64,000 nucleotides of DNA from Pseudogymnoascus destructans (GCF_001641265.1 NW_020167534.1:744001-808000); one strand, 5' to 3'. Shown: positions 10,038-21,151, counted from the first letter of the stretch. Notes: a model not told the origin generated them from the letters alone. A program made the numbers and translations.

Positions 10038-11906
10038 ATGATTGACTCCGGAGCGACGGGCAACTTTATGACAAAGAAAGTAGCAGACACGCAAGGCTTC
10101 AAAACAACAATGAAAGCCGAACCATACCCGTTAATGGTCGTAGATGGAGAGCCCATCTCGACTAATGAAGGAATGGTGACCCACGAAACGGTCCCATTGG
10201 AAATGGTCATGCTACACGGGCACAAGGAAACGATTCAGTTTGACATCGTGCACATGGACAACCATGCGTGCATCCTTGGTGTGCCATGGCTCAAGAAACA
10301 CAACCCCCAGATCGACTGGTGGAACGAGAAAGTTGTGATGAGCCAGTGCGCGTGTGAACAACGGACGGACACGCGACAACGGGAGAAACCCTCCCAGGGC
10401 CGGAAGGAGTTATGTGCAACCTCCGAGCTCGATGACCTAGCCCAGGCATACTCACCGACGAGTATACCGGTGGAGTACAAGGAATACAAGCAATTATTCC
10501 AGGAAGGCCCTAAGAATGAGGCGCTTCCTAAGCACCAACCATGGGATCACGAGATACCTTTGGAGAAAGACAAGAGTCCACCGTTCGGACCAATATATCA
10601 GCTATCGGAAAAGGAGCTGAAGGTACTTAAGGAGTACATTGATGATAACCTAGCAAAAGGATTCATCAAACCATCCACATCACCTGCAGGAAGTCCGGTG
10701 CTTTTCGTACCAAAGAAAGACGGCTCCCTACGGTTATGTGTGGACTATCGAGCGTTGAACAACATCACAATCAAGGACAGGTATGCCCTGCCGTTAATAA
10801 ATGAACTACACGATAGATTTCAAGGAGCAAAGATCTTCAGTAAGCTAGATCTGCGAGGAGCATACAACCTGATCCGAATCAAGGCTGGGGAAGAGTGGAA
10901 AACAGCATTCCGCACCCGCTATGGCCTATTCGAGTATCAAGTCATGCCCTTTGGGCTAACAAACGCACCCGCATCCATGCAACGACTGATGAATGATGCT
11001 TTGCACGAATACTTAGACATCTTTACCATTGTCTACCTAGACGACATCCTGGTGTATTCAGCAACCAAGGAGGAGCATGTCAAGCATGTCAAACTCGTCC
11101 TGAAGAAACTAAAGGAGTACAGCTTACTCCTCAAACCAGAGAAGTGCGAGTTCCATAAAAACCAAGTCGAATTCTTGGGTTACATTATTGGAACGCACGG
11201 CATCAAGATGGACCAAGCAAAAGTAACGGCAGTGTTGGAATGGCCAACACCGACCACGGTCAAGGAAGTGCAAGCCTTCCTAGGCTTCGCCAACTTCTAC
11301 CGAAGATTCATCTCGGGATATTCCAAGGTAGCTCAACCACTCACGGAGCTTACCAGAAAGGATCTCGAATTCAAATGGACGGACAAGGCAGAGGCTGCTT
11401 TCCAGGAACTTAAGACGAAGTTCACGGAAGCACCTATCCTTGCTACATTTGACCCTGCAAAGAAGATCATCCTCGAAATGGACTCTTCTGACTTCGCAAT
11501 TGGAGCATGTCTGAATCAACCAGACGAGAACGGTAAGTTCAAACCAATCGCGTACTACTCTAGGAAACTGTCACCCGCGGAACTCAATTACGACATCCAT
11601 GACAAGGAGCTACTGGCTATTGTTGTTGCCTTTGAGCAGTGGCGAGTATATCTTGAGGGATCCACCTACCCTGTGCAGGTATGGACGGATCACAAGAACC
11701 TCATATACTTCACCACGACCAAGGTTTTAAACCGCAGACAAGTCCGCTGGGCAGAAACCCTCGCAGCCTACAACTTCACGATAACCTATCGCAAGGGCAC
11801 CGAGAATGCAAGAGCAGACGCTCTCAGCAGACGGACCGACTACGCCAGCCCAAAGGAAGAAAGACCTAGAGCAATTCTGAAGAAAACAGATGCAGGAACA
11901 TACTAG
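10038..11906 (+). CDS. gypsy-2 pol: protease, reverse transcriptase, RNase H
   Basis: 622 codons. Protease: MIDSGATGNFM at the start. RT: LRLCVDYRALNN, KLDLRGAYNLIRI, MPFGLTNAPAS, and the catalytic YLDDILVY. RNase H: LEMDSSDFAIGA, YDIHDKELLAIV, WTDHKNLIYF and ALSRRTDY. The first ATG is only the first codon after a TGA; the natural polyprotein probably ran in from upstream (HL*AMIDSG). The frame closes at 11906, where a 1-bp shift puts integrase in another frame. Confidence 0.9.
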   Translation: MIDSGATGNFMTKKVADTQGFKTTMKAEPYPLMVVDGEPISTNEGMVTHETVPLEMVMLHGHKETIQFDIVHMDNHACILGVPWLKKHNPQIDWWNEKVVMSQCACEQRTDTRQREKPSQGRKELCATSELDDLAQAYSPTSIPVEYKEYKQLFQEGPKNEALPKHQPWDHEIPLEKDKSPPFGPIYQLSEKELKVLKEYIDDNLAKGFIKPSTSPAGSPVLFVPKKDGSLRLCVDYRALNNITIKDRYALPLINELHDRFQGAKIFSKLDLRGAYNLIRIKAGEEWKTAFRTRYGLFEYQVMPFGLTNAPASMQRLMNDALHEYLDIFTIVYLDDILVYSATKEEHVKHVKLVLKKLKEYSLLLKPEKCEFHKNQVEFLGYIIGTHGIKMDQAKVTAVLEWPTPTTVKEVQAFLGFANFYRRFISGYSKVAQPLTELTRKDLEFKWTDKAEAAFQELKTKFTEAPILATFDPAKKIILEMDSSDFAIGACLNQPDENGKFKPIAYYSRKLSPAELNYDIHDKELLAIVVAFEQWRVYLEGSTYPVQVWTDHKNLIYFTTTKVLNRRQVRWAETLAAYNFTITYRKGTENARADALSRRTDYASPKEERPRAILKKTDAGTY

Positions 11907-13429
11907 CGACGATCTCAGTCATCGAAGATACAGAACTCGAGGAAAGACTCAAGAAAGCTTACGCAACAGACGAATGCGCCAAGCGAGTCTTGTCCAAAGT
12001 CGAAGGCGACTTCGCCATCGACGAACAAGGATTGATTCGATACAAAGGGTTAGTGTATGTCCCAAGTCAAATGAGACGCCCACTGGTGCAAGAACAACAC
12101 TCGTTACCAGCACACGGTCATCAGGGAGTAACACGAACCTTCGAACGAATCACCCGACACTACTACTTCCCAGGTATGAGGAAGCAGGTAGAGACAGTGG
12201 TAAGATAGTGCGACATTTGCAGCAAGTCAAAATCCAATAGGAATCTGCCATACGGACAACTCAAGTCGACACCAGTACCAAAAGGAGCATGGAAATCAAT
12301 AGCTTTGGACTTCGTCGTCAAGCTTCCACCCTCCAAGGACCCGTTAACAGGAATAGAATACGACTCTATCCTCGTCATCACGGAAAGACTCACGAAATAT
12401 GGGAAGTTTATACCATATCTAGAAGCTAGCGACGCCGAGGCACTCGCATATACCTTCATTTGAGTCATATTAGCCGATCATGGGATGCCAGAAGAAATCA
12501 TCTCAGATAGAGACAAGCTCTTTACTTCGAAATTCTGGAAATCATTGATGGCGCTACTGGGAACAAACATAAGCTGTCAACAGCTTTTCATCCCCAGACA
12601 GACGGCCAAACAGAAAGATTAAATCAGACCCTTGAACAGTACCTGCAAAGCTATGTCAATCATCAACAGGATAACTGGGTTCAGATCTTACCCATCGCAC
12701 AGTTTGCATATAACAGCGCGATGACAGAAGCAATGAAAGTCTCACCGTTCTTTGCCAATTACGGCTACCAGCCAGAAGCATATAGGCAACCAAGACCGGA
12801 TGAATCACGAGCTGAACAAGCCCTGATCGTGGTGGAACAACTGAGATCGTTCCACGAACAAACTTGCGACGGACATCCAATTCTTAAATGAACGATCCGC
12901 CGCATACGCAAACAAGAAGCGCAGTATGGAACCTGCCTTCAAGGAGGGGGATAAAGTATACCTACTCCGGAAACATATCAAAACGAAATGACCAAGCACA
13001 AAGTTGGACTTCAAGAAATTGGGACCATTCAAAATATTAAACAAAGTCAGCTCAGTTAATTACAGACTGCAGCTACCCAAGAAGTCTAGACTACACCCGG
13101 TATTTCATGTCTCACTACTGGAACCAGCAAGAGGAAATACCCCAATTGCGACCGACACCGAACTCCAACCCGAGAATGAGATAATCGAATATGAGGTCGA
13201 AGCGATCCTAGACAGAAGGTTAGTAGGACGTCGAGAAGAGTTTTTGATAAAATGGGAAAATTACGAACCTACGGATAATTCGTGGGAACCAACAAGGAAC
13301 ATCAGCAAAGAACTGCTGGAGGAATATCGACGCCGCCATCCGCCAGCCATTGATCCCAAGATGCAGGGGAGTAGGCCAGTGGATCGGAGGAAGCGGGGGT
13401 CCCGGTCACAGATGAGGAGGCAGCGCTAA
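11890..13429 (+). pseudogene. gypsy-2 integrase with C-terminal chromodomain, broken
   Basis: Pieces in more than one frame read as a Ty3 integrase: zinc-finger H-H (QEQHSLPAHGH, ITRHYYFPGM) and C-C (CDICSKSK); core blocks DFVVKLP, SDRDKLFTS and HPQTDGQTERLNQ; SH3-like GPFKILNKVSSVNYRLQLP; then a chromodomain (YEVEAILDRRLVG, FLIKWENYEPTDNSWEP). Damage: frameshift at about 11890, TAG at 12207-12209, TGA at 12461-12463, frameshift at about 12570, frameshift at about 12870, TGA at 12989-12991. The last 141 codons (13004-13429) are open. Chromodomains steer chromovirus integration to heterochromatin (known of the family). Confidence 0.88.
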
Positions 13430-13868
13430 CTGCCTGTTCCTCGACCTCAACAGCGTCACGCTTCTCAGCAGCCACACGTTCGGCCTCCTCTGCCGCATCA
13501 AGCTCGTCGAGGGTTTTCAAACCTCGCCGGAGCATATCTTTACCACGGGTTCGGATGAGGTGTTTCTGCTTCCGCAGACGAAGTAACTTCGAAAGGGTTT
13601 CTTCCTCTTCGCGATCCAGGCGATCCTCCTCCCGTTCGAGCTTCACCCAGTCGGGATGCTCAGGACCCATACAGTCACACTTTTCTTTCAAGTTGCGACG
13701 AACGCACTCGGCGCACCGCCGTGAATCATTTGGAGACGACACGCAAGTAACGTTTCGCCTCACGCAGTTCGAGCAAGAATCCATTTCGGGTAGTTCGTAT
13801 CCGTGGTTCTTTATTCGACGGACAAGATCGTTGCGTTCCTGGAAGTTGCGGGCAGTGTCAGTAGGCAT
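13302..13868 (-). CDS. Antisense ORF in gypsy-2: Zn2Cys6-like, coiled-coil protein
   Basis: 188 codons from ATG 13868, antisense to the element and overlapping the last 128 bp of the integrase/chromodomain frame. The cysteines fit C-x2-C-x6-C-x9-C-x2-C-x8-C (CSNC, C at NVTC, CAEC, C at EKC), the spacing of fungal Zn(II)2Cys6 clusters, although the basic residues of a DNA-binding cluster are only partly matched (VRRN twice). A long charged helix follows (LEREEDRLDREEEETLSKLLRLRKQ, shown in part), likely a coiled coil, then a Ser/Pro tail. It starts about 97 bp inside the 3' LTR, which could act as a reverse promoter (inference). The frame is open although sense-strand integrase is wrecked. Function unknown. 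Confidence 0.6.
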   Translation of the reverse strand: MPTDTARNFQERNDLVRRIKNHGYELPEMDSCSNCVRRNVTCVSSPNDSRRCAECVRRNLKEKCDCMGPEHPDWVKLEREEDRLDREEEETLSKLLRLRKQKHLIRTRGKDMLRRGLKTLDELDAAEEAERVAAEKRDAVEVEEQAVSAASSSVTGTPASSDPLAYSPASWDQWLADGGVDIPPAVLC

Positions 13869-13964
13869 GTTGCATGTTGAAGGACTCGCTGAGGAGCAGC
13901 AGAGTCCCAGGGGCATGGACGTACTTATAGGATTCGAGACAAATGCCCAGAGGAAGGGAGCGAG

Positions 13965-14294
13965 TGTTACGACGGAACAAGAAGGCTGGCCAACTACAGG
14001 ACAGGAAGGAGGGAGGTCGCATGAGACCGGCCCTGGTACCTGGAGGGGCAGCGGGGAATAGTAGTTCCGAAAGTATCACGTGACGGACTCGCAGGATGAT
14101 GAGAAGAATCCTAAGAGTCCAGGACTCCGAGGACTCGAGTGAGTTCCCAGGAGTCCATTAGGCATGACGCCACTATATAAGTAGATAGTTAGTTCTTAGA
14201 TAGGAGCTTCGTGCTCAACTCAATACAGTATTTGTTATATACTAGTAACGTGTTACTTGAAGCCTTTGTGTCTGATCCCCTGCCTCCTCTGATA
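13965..14294 (+). repeat. 3' LTR of gypsy-2
   Basis: 330 bp, matching 7513-7842 with a few scattered substitutions. Preceded by the purine-rich tract 13950-13964. The boundary CTGATA/GTATT is set by where the two LTRs stop matching. Confidence 0.9.
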
Positions 14295-16610
14295 GTATTA
14301 GATGGGCTTTACTATCACTATCTAGCTGTCGCCTACCAACTATCCAACCATGCTGTGGAATGACCTCCCAACCACGACTTTAATGACTCTAAGGCTTCTA
14401 ATGTCTCCGCTTTCATCTGGTTTCTCTTATCTGTCATTGTAGCCTTTGCACTCGAGAATAGGCGCTCTGGTTCAGCCTCCATTGCTGGTATTGATAGAAT
14501 ATCTAATGCCATAACTGCGAGTGCAGGGTAGGTTGTCTTTTGCTCTAACCACCATGGGTCTACAATAGGTGTGCAGGCAGCGTCACAATATCGTATGTAT
14601 TCGTCTATAGTAGGTGCTTGTTGTTGCTTCTGTTCTCTCCACTTCTGAAGGCCCGTCTTGGGTTTTGTGGCTTGTTCAATGGTAGTAAGAACTGGAAGCT
14701 CTGCCGCTTTGTATTGGCTCTTCCAAAGATCTTGCACTGCCTCTTTTGCTGCTATAACCCATTCAAGTGGCCAATGGGCATCAAAATAGGTCCACTTCTG
14801 TGATGGTATTAATACCATTGCAGCGGTATATACAGCTGACCTCTCTGTCAGGGTATAATATTGATTCAATTTGGCCCAACCCAAGTTTATCATTGGCGCC
14901 ATAAATGCATCATCAATGTACTTGATTTTCTGCTGCTCAAGGTGATCTAAGAGGTAATCCATTGTAGGCAAGACTCTTTCAAGTGTAGCCTGTCGCCCTT
15001 CTGTTGCAAGGGTTGCCTCTTGAAAAGCCTGTAGGACCTCGTGGATATGCTCAAGCTTGGTCCACTCTTCAGGTGCTAGCGTATCCAACTGAATGTCAGC
15101 TTTGTATTGAAAGCAATAAAGGTCAATTGCAATCCTGATATCAGCCTGGATCGCGCGATCGATCATTGCAAACCAAGAGTTCCAGCGAGTCTGTTGATCT
15201 CTAATAAGACGCCTGCCATGGCTTAACTGTAAAAAGGTCTCTTCTCTCTGGGGACTACGTTGAATGAATACAACGATATTATGAAGCTTGCCAAGAGGAC
15301 CCTTTTGACGCCACAGATCCATTTCTAACTCGGTAGGAGTAGTGTATATACCAGGGTTGCTTTCAGAAGAGAATGCCTCATTATCATATCCAAAGAGGAA
15401 AGCCTGGGCAACAAGATTGATAACATGGCCATTGCAACGAAGCCGATGATGTATAGCGTTATATTCAATGTTATACTCATTAAGTAGCAGGGCCGAAAGA
15501 GTTGCAATCATAGTATCATTATTAGTTGCGTTATCCATCATGAAGTAGCCTAGTTTTGAAGCAATTCCAAACTCTGCAATTACCTTCACAATTATGAGGG
15601 CTTGATTCTCTCCTGTATGCCTTCCGTGGATCTCTCGTAAGAAGCACTGATTGACAAAGATCTCCGTTCTCTGCAATATAGTGGCCAATAATGCCAACTA
15701 GAGGAAGCTTGTTCGGAGAAGTCCAAATATCCACGGTAAAGTGAATCTTTGAAAGTGCTGACTGTACACGTGCTATCACTTGGTTTCGTTCGTTGTCGTA
15801 GCATCTCATTGTCCATTTATGTATTGTACTGTGACTTGTTGGAAGCCAGTTATTGACCTCTGGATTAAGGTATGCAAGGAGGTTTCTGAATTCGGAGATT
15901 TCGACTATATTGAACGAGACCGAACAACGTGATATCCATTGAATAAAGAGCTGCTCAAGAGTTGATGGGTTGATTGTGGTTGATTGAACTGAGTCAAGAC
16001 GACGTCATTTGTATTGCGTTTCAAGGCCTCGTGCCATCGCAGTAGATATACTTAATTGCTGAAGGGTGTTTTGTTGCTCCCGGCTATCAACAATCTCATG
16101 TACAGTCTGTAGATGAACTGCAATAAATGCTGTACCACCAGACTCTCTGTACTCCTTTGGACAATACTTGCAACGCCAGTATATAGCCTCAGAGCCTTCC
16201 TGTTGATATATTGTGTCAATTGGACCCGGCATATGCTTCCATACAAAGGATGTCCGTGCCCGACGCTTTTCTGTTGGTTTTCGTCTATATCGTTTGGTAG
16301 AAGAGGAGGATGTGACGGGATCGAACGATTCGAGGTCTGGAGTATCGTGGCTAGAAAGAACACTTGATTCAGGGGGTGGCGATGATGCGCCTGAAGGGTC
16401 CATTTTGTCTTGATACAATAGTATTTACATCAAAGGCTTCAATTTCTACAGGACAAGAGATCGGTGAAAACTCTATCTCATACCCTGTTAATATTGCAAT
16501 ATCCTAGTCATATATTGCGATAGGTAATTTTGAATATTGCACTGCAACAATATCGTAATTTTTATTATTGCAATAGATATTGCAATAGTCAAATACTACT
16601 GCCAACACTG
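14295..16610 (-). mobile_element. Decayed hAT transposon 'hAT-1'
   Basis: A hAT transposase on the minus strand. The right end (5' end of the element) is recognisable: on the minus strand it reads CAGTGTTGGCAGTAGTATTTG from 16610, followed by several TTGCAATA-type repeats (16490-16595), typical of hAT subterminal motifs. The left end is not found; the sequence reaches the gypsy-2 LTR 38 bp after the transposase stop. The left end was therefore lost or displaced, consistent with gypsy-2 lacking a target duplication at that side. Confidence 0.8.
14333..16403 (-). pseudogene. hAT-1 transposase (BED finger, hAT dimerisation domain), broken
   Basis: ATG 16403 (MDPSGASSPPP) opens a Ser-rich leader and a BED-type finger (YWRCKYCPKEY ... 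AVHLQTVHE). TGA at 16005-16007 interrupts the frame, which then continues without other stops through LEQLFIQWI and FTVDIWTSPN to about 15650. A small deletion shifts to the 454-codon frame ending at 14333: LREIHGRHTGENQA, GYFMMDNATNNDT, CNGHVINLVAQAFL, RWNSWFAM, and the C-terminal dimerisation motif YPALAVMALDILSIPAMEAEPERLFS. Two lesions make it non-coding as a whole. The long 3' frame is otherwise well kept. Confidence 0.88.
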
Positions 16611-17559
16611 CTGGTAAAGTCCTTGTAACATTGAAGGAGGTTTTGAAGCACTGAAGCCACCCCGGCGATTCCGAGGACAGTCTGCCATGATAGTGTTCGG
16701 GGTTTGCGAGGCTGTGAGCTATTTATATAGAAAATATAAGGCCCTCAAAGATAACTGATAGACTGATAAATTAGAGACAAGTAATGAAGAGACTTTTTAC
16801 AAGAGGCGCCAGGTTTAATGAGCAACAGGAGCTGAGTTGAGACTGATGATAAAGAAAAGGAGGACAGCTGAAGTTAAACCCCCGTCTATCGATTCCTACC
16901 CAACGGTGAATGAACTGAGCCGCCTCATGAATGAGGCGACGAGTTCAAGAACTATCTCAGTTCACGGTTGGGCAGAAACCTATTCCTTTGTAGTTGCGAG
17001 GGCCTTGAAGCCGCCTTGAATCAAGGCTTGGAGATGAGCTGGAATTCTGCATTTAGCCACAACGTATCAGAATGAAACATTTTTTCTATAGTCGCAATCT
17101 ACAAACTAGTTGGTTGCCTAGGGAGAATTTTATAACTGATGGACCTCTTTGAAAGAGGTCCATGCATGGGTGGATGACGGTGGGGTGCTTCACATGCAGA
17201 CGTATGTGTTCGGTGAGCGACTAATGTGATGCCTTGCATCTTGCATGCCTCTCTTCCCATGACTTCCCGTCCCCCTCATTTCGACGAGAGCCTTGCGACC
17301 GTAAGCATTTATTCTGCACATATCTTCCATTCGATGGGTTGCTATCATCGTCGGACTGCATTGCAAAGTTTCTGAAATCAAAATGTCGCAGATCTACGGC
17401 CATAAGAGTAATTCATACGATAGCATCAGGCTCGATGGCACCAGCCGGCTCATTATTGGTGACACTTTCCGTACCACTGTTTGTATGTAAAACTTGCATC
17501 AAGGCTCGCATTTGCTGCCATATCCTCTGACATATCCAAGTCCAACAACCCGCGGCGCC
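16611..17559. other. Gene-free spacer with imperfect hairpin
   Basis: No convincing gene. At 16898-16972 nested inverted repeats occur: CGCCTCAT-GA-ATGAGGCG (16921-16938) in the centre and CCAACGGTGAATGAACTGAG against CTCAGTTCACGGTTGG outside. CT...GA-rich and AT-rich stretches fill the rest. ORFs of 60-98 codons here show nothing recognisable. Confidence 0.5.
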
Positions 17560-19900
17560 GTTGCCAGTCCCCAAGCAGCATTTCAACGTTATCCTTCCAA
17601 GGGCGCAGAATTTTGTAGACGAGATGTAGAATTGGCACAACTTACAGGCTCTTGAGTCCGGAAGAAAGGCGGTGATGGCAGGACTGGGAGGCGTAGGGTA
17701 TGTTACATCTTGTAGCAATATGATTAGAGCGGCTAACTTCTTACATAGAAAATCACAGATTGCATTAGAGTACTGCTACCACTACCGAAAGAAGTATCCG
17801 ACTAGTTATGTATGGTGGATAGATGCTGTTAACACAGCCAGGATTGTCAAAGCATATTCCGACATAGCTGACACTCTCCATCTACCCATCTCAAGCAAGG
17901 AGAATCTGATGAGAGATGTCCGCCATTGGTTCTCGCAACCTGAGAATGGCCAGTGGCTATTTGTTTTTGACAATGTAAACGACCCGAAAGCGGTTTTCCA
18001 GAATACTATCGACGGGCAGACAGGATCAATGCTCGACTATGTGCCACACAATCATCTAGGGGGTCAGACAATAATTACCTCCACAAGAAAGGAGGCGGTA
18101 AACCTCGTCGATGCGGAGTTAATTGAGGTCGATATCCTCCCTAGTTCAGTAGCTCGCCAGCTGATCAGGTCATATCTGCCACAGCCCCCTGACAATTCAA
18201 TATCCGAGGATCTTGATATGCTAGCAGATACGCTTAGCTGCATTCCTCTTGCACTCACGCAGGCTTCGAAGTATCTTAGACAGATGGAGAAAACAGTCAA
18301 ATAATACCTCTCCATGCTAAAAAATGGTGCTCAAAAGGCTCTGCTGTTATCAAAGAACCTGGGCTCGCACCATCAACACCATGAGAATCAACATACAATA
18401 TTTACGGTCTTGAATGTTTCATATACCACGCTCAAACACAAACATAGGCTGGGGTTTGAAATGCTGAACACTGCCTGTTGGCTTCATCGCGTCAACATCC
18501 CAGGAATCCTCCGCCAACACTGTCAAGGCGGCAAGGAGATGAGCAAAGTTGAATTTGACGAGGCAATATTGCCATTAATGCAATATTCTTTCTTGGAGAA
18601 GCAAAGCCGGGTTTCAGATTCAGACGAGGCTGTGTACTGTATGCACAGCTTAATACAAGCTGTAGTTCAGATTTTTCAGTCTGAAGAGGGCCTGGAAGAC
18701 GCCTCAAAATCAAAAGCTCTGATGCTTATTGAACAGGAGACTATGCCTGTAGCTCGCAAACACGACTGGCGGGTCCTAGAGCATTGGCTGCCGCATATCC
18801 ACTCTGTTATTCAGTGCAGCAATGACTCTACACTTATACAACATCAATCACGCTCGCCGCTCCTTCTTCTTCTTGGCACATACAGTTACAGCGTGCTATC
18901 TCGTAGGACGAATCTATGAAATACCTAGAGGCTAGTCTGCCTGACTTGCAGCGACCAGATGATATATCAAACGATGTCGTCTACCTTTCAGCTTGCTACG
19001 AGGAGAAACTCAATGGAAAATCGAAGGCTATAGAATTACTCAGGTCGACCCTAGGACGCCCAGAAATCAGCTCAGCTCCTATGGACCAAGCAATTAGATT
19101 AGAGGCCCGATTCAGGTGCAGGATTTCATCCCTACTCTGTGGAGTGTCGCCTCCTCAACCCATAGAAGCTCAAGACGAAGTGGTTAAAGCCGCGGAGCTA
19201 TTGGGAAGATTTGAAATTGTGGGTCATCCTTATGAGAAACTCATCCCGTACATGATCACGCGGTGTCGTGGTAAAATTGCTCTTGTGCACGCTGCGAATA
19301 GCGACTCTAAAGAAGCTGACGAACTCCTCCGCGAATCAGAAATTGAGGTACTAGAGTACTGCAGTCGGCTCAAAGATATCAAGACACCATCTAATGCTTA
19401 TAACAATCGAAAAATTGGCCTATTGTCCCTGCTTGGGCAGGTCTATATGGCACAGGCAGCACGTGGACAGCCTAAAGTAAAAAAACATTATAACTTTTGC
19501 AGGCATTATAGCGGCGATCTCAGTACATGGGCTCTAAGGGCTTTACATGAGCTGGCTGAATGTCTGCGGGAGAAAGGACGATACCACGACATGGAGGTGC
19601 TACTGAAGGTTCTGACGTCTAACTCGGACATAGCGGAGCATCAAGGCTATAGATCTTTTGAGTTGGGTGCTAATGGAACAGGGAAAGTTGCAAGACGCAA
19701 TGGATATCTGTGAAACATTCTACCCGGCCATGGAAAAGGTTTGTGGTGAAGGTCATCGTTGCACTGTGGATGTTAGAAAGCGGCAGTCCGCGCTGAGGGT
19801 GGCTATTGATCGGCAGTGGGATAAGATGAATTGGGATAAGACGAATTGGGATGAAACGAATTGGGATACGATGAACTGGGGTAAGATGAAGTGGTTCTCT
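17560..19900 (+). pseudogene. NLR-type gene relic: NB-ARC plus TPR-like region
   Basis: A STAND/NLR protein of the fungal NB-ARC-TPR kind, in pieces. Around 17590-17640 a fragment resembles the pre-NB linker (RRDVELAQL). The P-loop is GLGGVG/KSQIALEY, split by a 51-bp intron (17698-17748, GTATGT...CATAG) that is 3n and stop-free. Walker B-like LFVFDNV and the downstream GGQTIITSTR follow, then CIPLALTQASKYL. TAA at 18302-18304 breaks an otherwise continuous frame (EKTVK*YLSML) that runs on to 18919. A frameshift leads to the 265-codon TPR-like helical region (KYLEASLPDL), another to EQGKLQDAMDICETFYP. The tail (19816-19893) is a 15-bp repeat encoding NWDKT units. Such proteins act in non-self recognition and cell death in fungi (family knowledge). 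Confidence 0.82.
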
Positions 19901-19984
19901 CCTGGATGTAATGAGTATTCTTATGGAAATCGAAGCAGATATTGCAAAACTTTCAGCTATATCTGCTTGGGTATAACGATATAA

Positions 19985-20517
19985 CAACGGAGTTTTGGAG
20001 TTATAGTTAAGTTAGTGAGCAACCAATTTATTCCTAATTTGAAATTCTCATAATCCGATAGGATTGCTGGCCTTTCTACCCGACTACTCCGTAGAGATGG
20101 AAAGGTTTCATCATGATTGTGGGATAAGGAGCCACCAATATGAAAACCTTGGCGTACGTCACGCCACATCTTGGTGGTGCCAGGCACGAAACCCCGCCAA
20201 CAACCAACAACGACCGCAAAGGAAAGGAGAGGAAAACAAATATAACTTCGACTTTTGACCTCAACTATGAAGAGATATATACTATTGCTTGGATAAATAT
20301 AACGAAAGGTTTTGGATACCACGGCCGGGAAAGAGAGCGACTGTTGAGAGTAACGGTCGAATGACTACCAGTAGGGATTATCAGAAACCAACAACCCCAC
20401 ATCCACCATCGTCCCCTCAACCAACTATCACGAAATACCACTAAACAACCTCACACCTTTCACATCACCATCTACATCCTCAAACCCTAAAAAACCACCA
20501 CAGCTGCAACAGCAATA
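19985..20517. other. Intergenic spacer upstream of the 20518 gene
   Basis: No gene. The last 130 bp are C/A-rich and low in G (20380-20517), typical of a fungal promoter/5' leader just upstream of the 20518 start. Confidence 0.4.
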
Positions 20518-21151
20518 ATGACAGAAACCGCCTCCCAAATGGATACCACTACCGGCCCCCTCGCCTCCGGCTCCCCAACACCCACAGCCCTCATCTCACC
20601 CCCCACACCCACATCTGGGACATCGACACCGGACATGCCGTAGGTCCCCCCCATTGCCCCCCTCCACCCAGTCTACAGCTAACCGCTCCCCCAGAGGCAC
20701 ACCAACCTCAACAACAACCTCCCTCTCCACCCTCTCCACAACAGCCATCAAAGACGGCCACCGCGGCACCCACCCCCCAGCCCAAGACGCCGAGCGTGAT
20801 GACCGCATCTCCCGTCTCACCGGGATGTCCAGCCTACGCCACTCCGGACCACGAGTCCTCTCCACCGTCGGCAGCGCGAGCGCCACGAGCGCCGGGGGCG
20901 GGCGCGGCAACGAGGATACCGGGTCAGTAGGCGGCTCAGCGGCCGGGGAAAGGGGCGATGGTGATGAAAGTGGGGTAGAGAGCGCGACGGGTGAGGGAAC
21001 ATTGAGTTTGGCGGGGAGTCAGGAGGGGGCGGGCAGGGAGGCGGAGAGGATCGTGAGGAGGCTTGATGGGAGGGGGTGGGGAACCAGCGGGGGGGAGGGC
21101 GATGGGGAGTCCGGAGGGGGAGGGGCTGGGGAGGTTTTATTTCGAGGATAA
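20518..21151 (+). CDS. Small hypothetical fungal protein (Thr/Ser/Gly-rich), two exons
   Basis: ATG 20518 opens a Thr/Pro/Ser-rich exon (MTETASQMDTTTGPLASG) to about 20639. A GTAGGT donor at 20640 and an AG at 20693-20694 would give a 55-bp C-rich intron that joins in frame to GTPTSTTTSLSTLSTTAIKD. The most gene-like part is AIKDGHRGTHPPAQDAERDDRISRLTGMSS (partly listed), a pattern I associate with small conserved ascomycete proteins of unknown role that have a DRISRL.G motif. The C-terminal half is Gly/Glu-rich and may be disordered. About 188 aa if spliced so. The intron is an inference; a start at 20654 would give 165 aa. Confidence 0.5.

Larger units (their letters stand above)
7513..14294 (+). 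mobile_element. Chromovirus-type Ty3/gypsy element 'gypsy-2'
   Basis: Two 330-bp LTRs (7513-7842 and 13965-14294) enclose gag, PR-RT-RNase H, integrase with chromodomain, and an antisense ORF. A purine-rich tract (GAGGAAGGGAGCGAG, 13950-13964) abuts the right LTR, as expected for the plus-strand primer. The LTRs differ at only a few positions, so the insertion is fairly young. Integrase is nevertheless broken by frameshifts and stops. No 5-bp target duplication is evident (AGTCT before, GTATT after), which may mean later rearrangement, since a truncated hAT starts right beside it. Confidence 0.92.

Noticed and set aside
17672..17750. Unspliced reading of the NLR P-loop (GLGGVGYVTSC)
   Set aside because: It destroys the P-loop; removing the GTATGT...CATAG intron restores GLGGVGKSQ.
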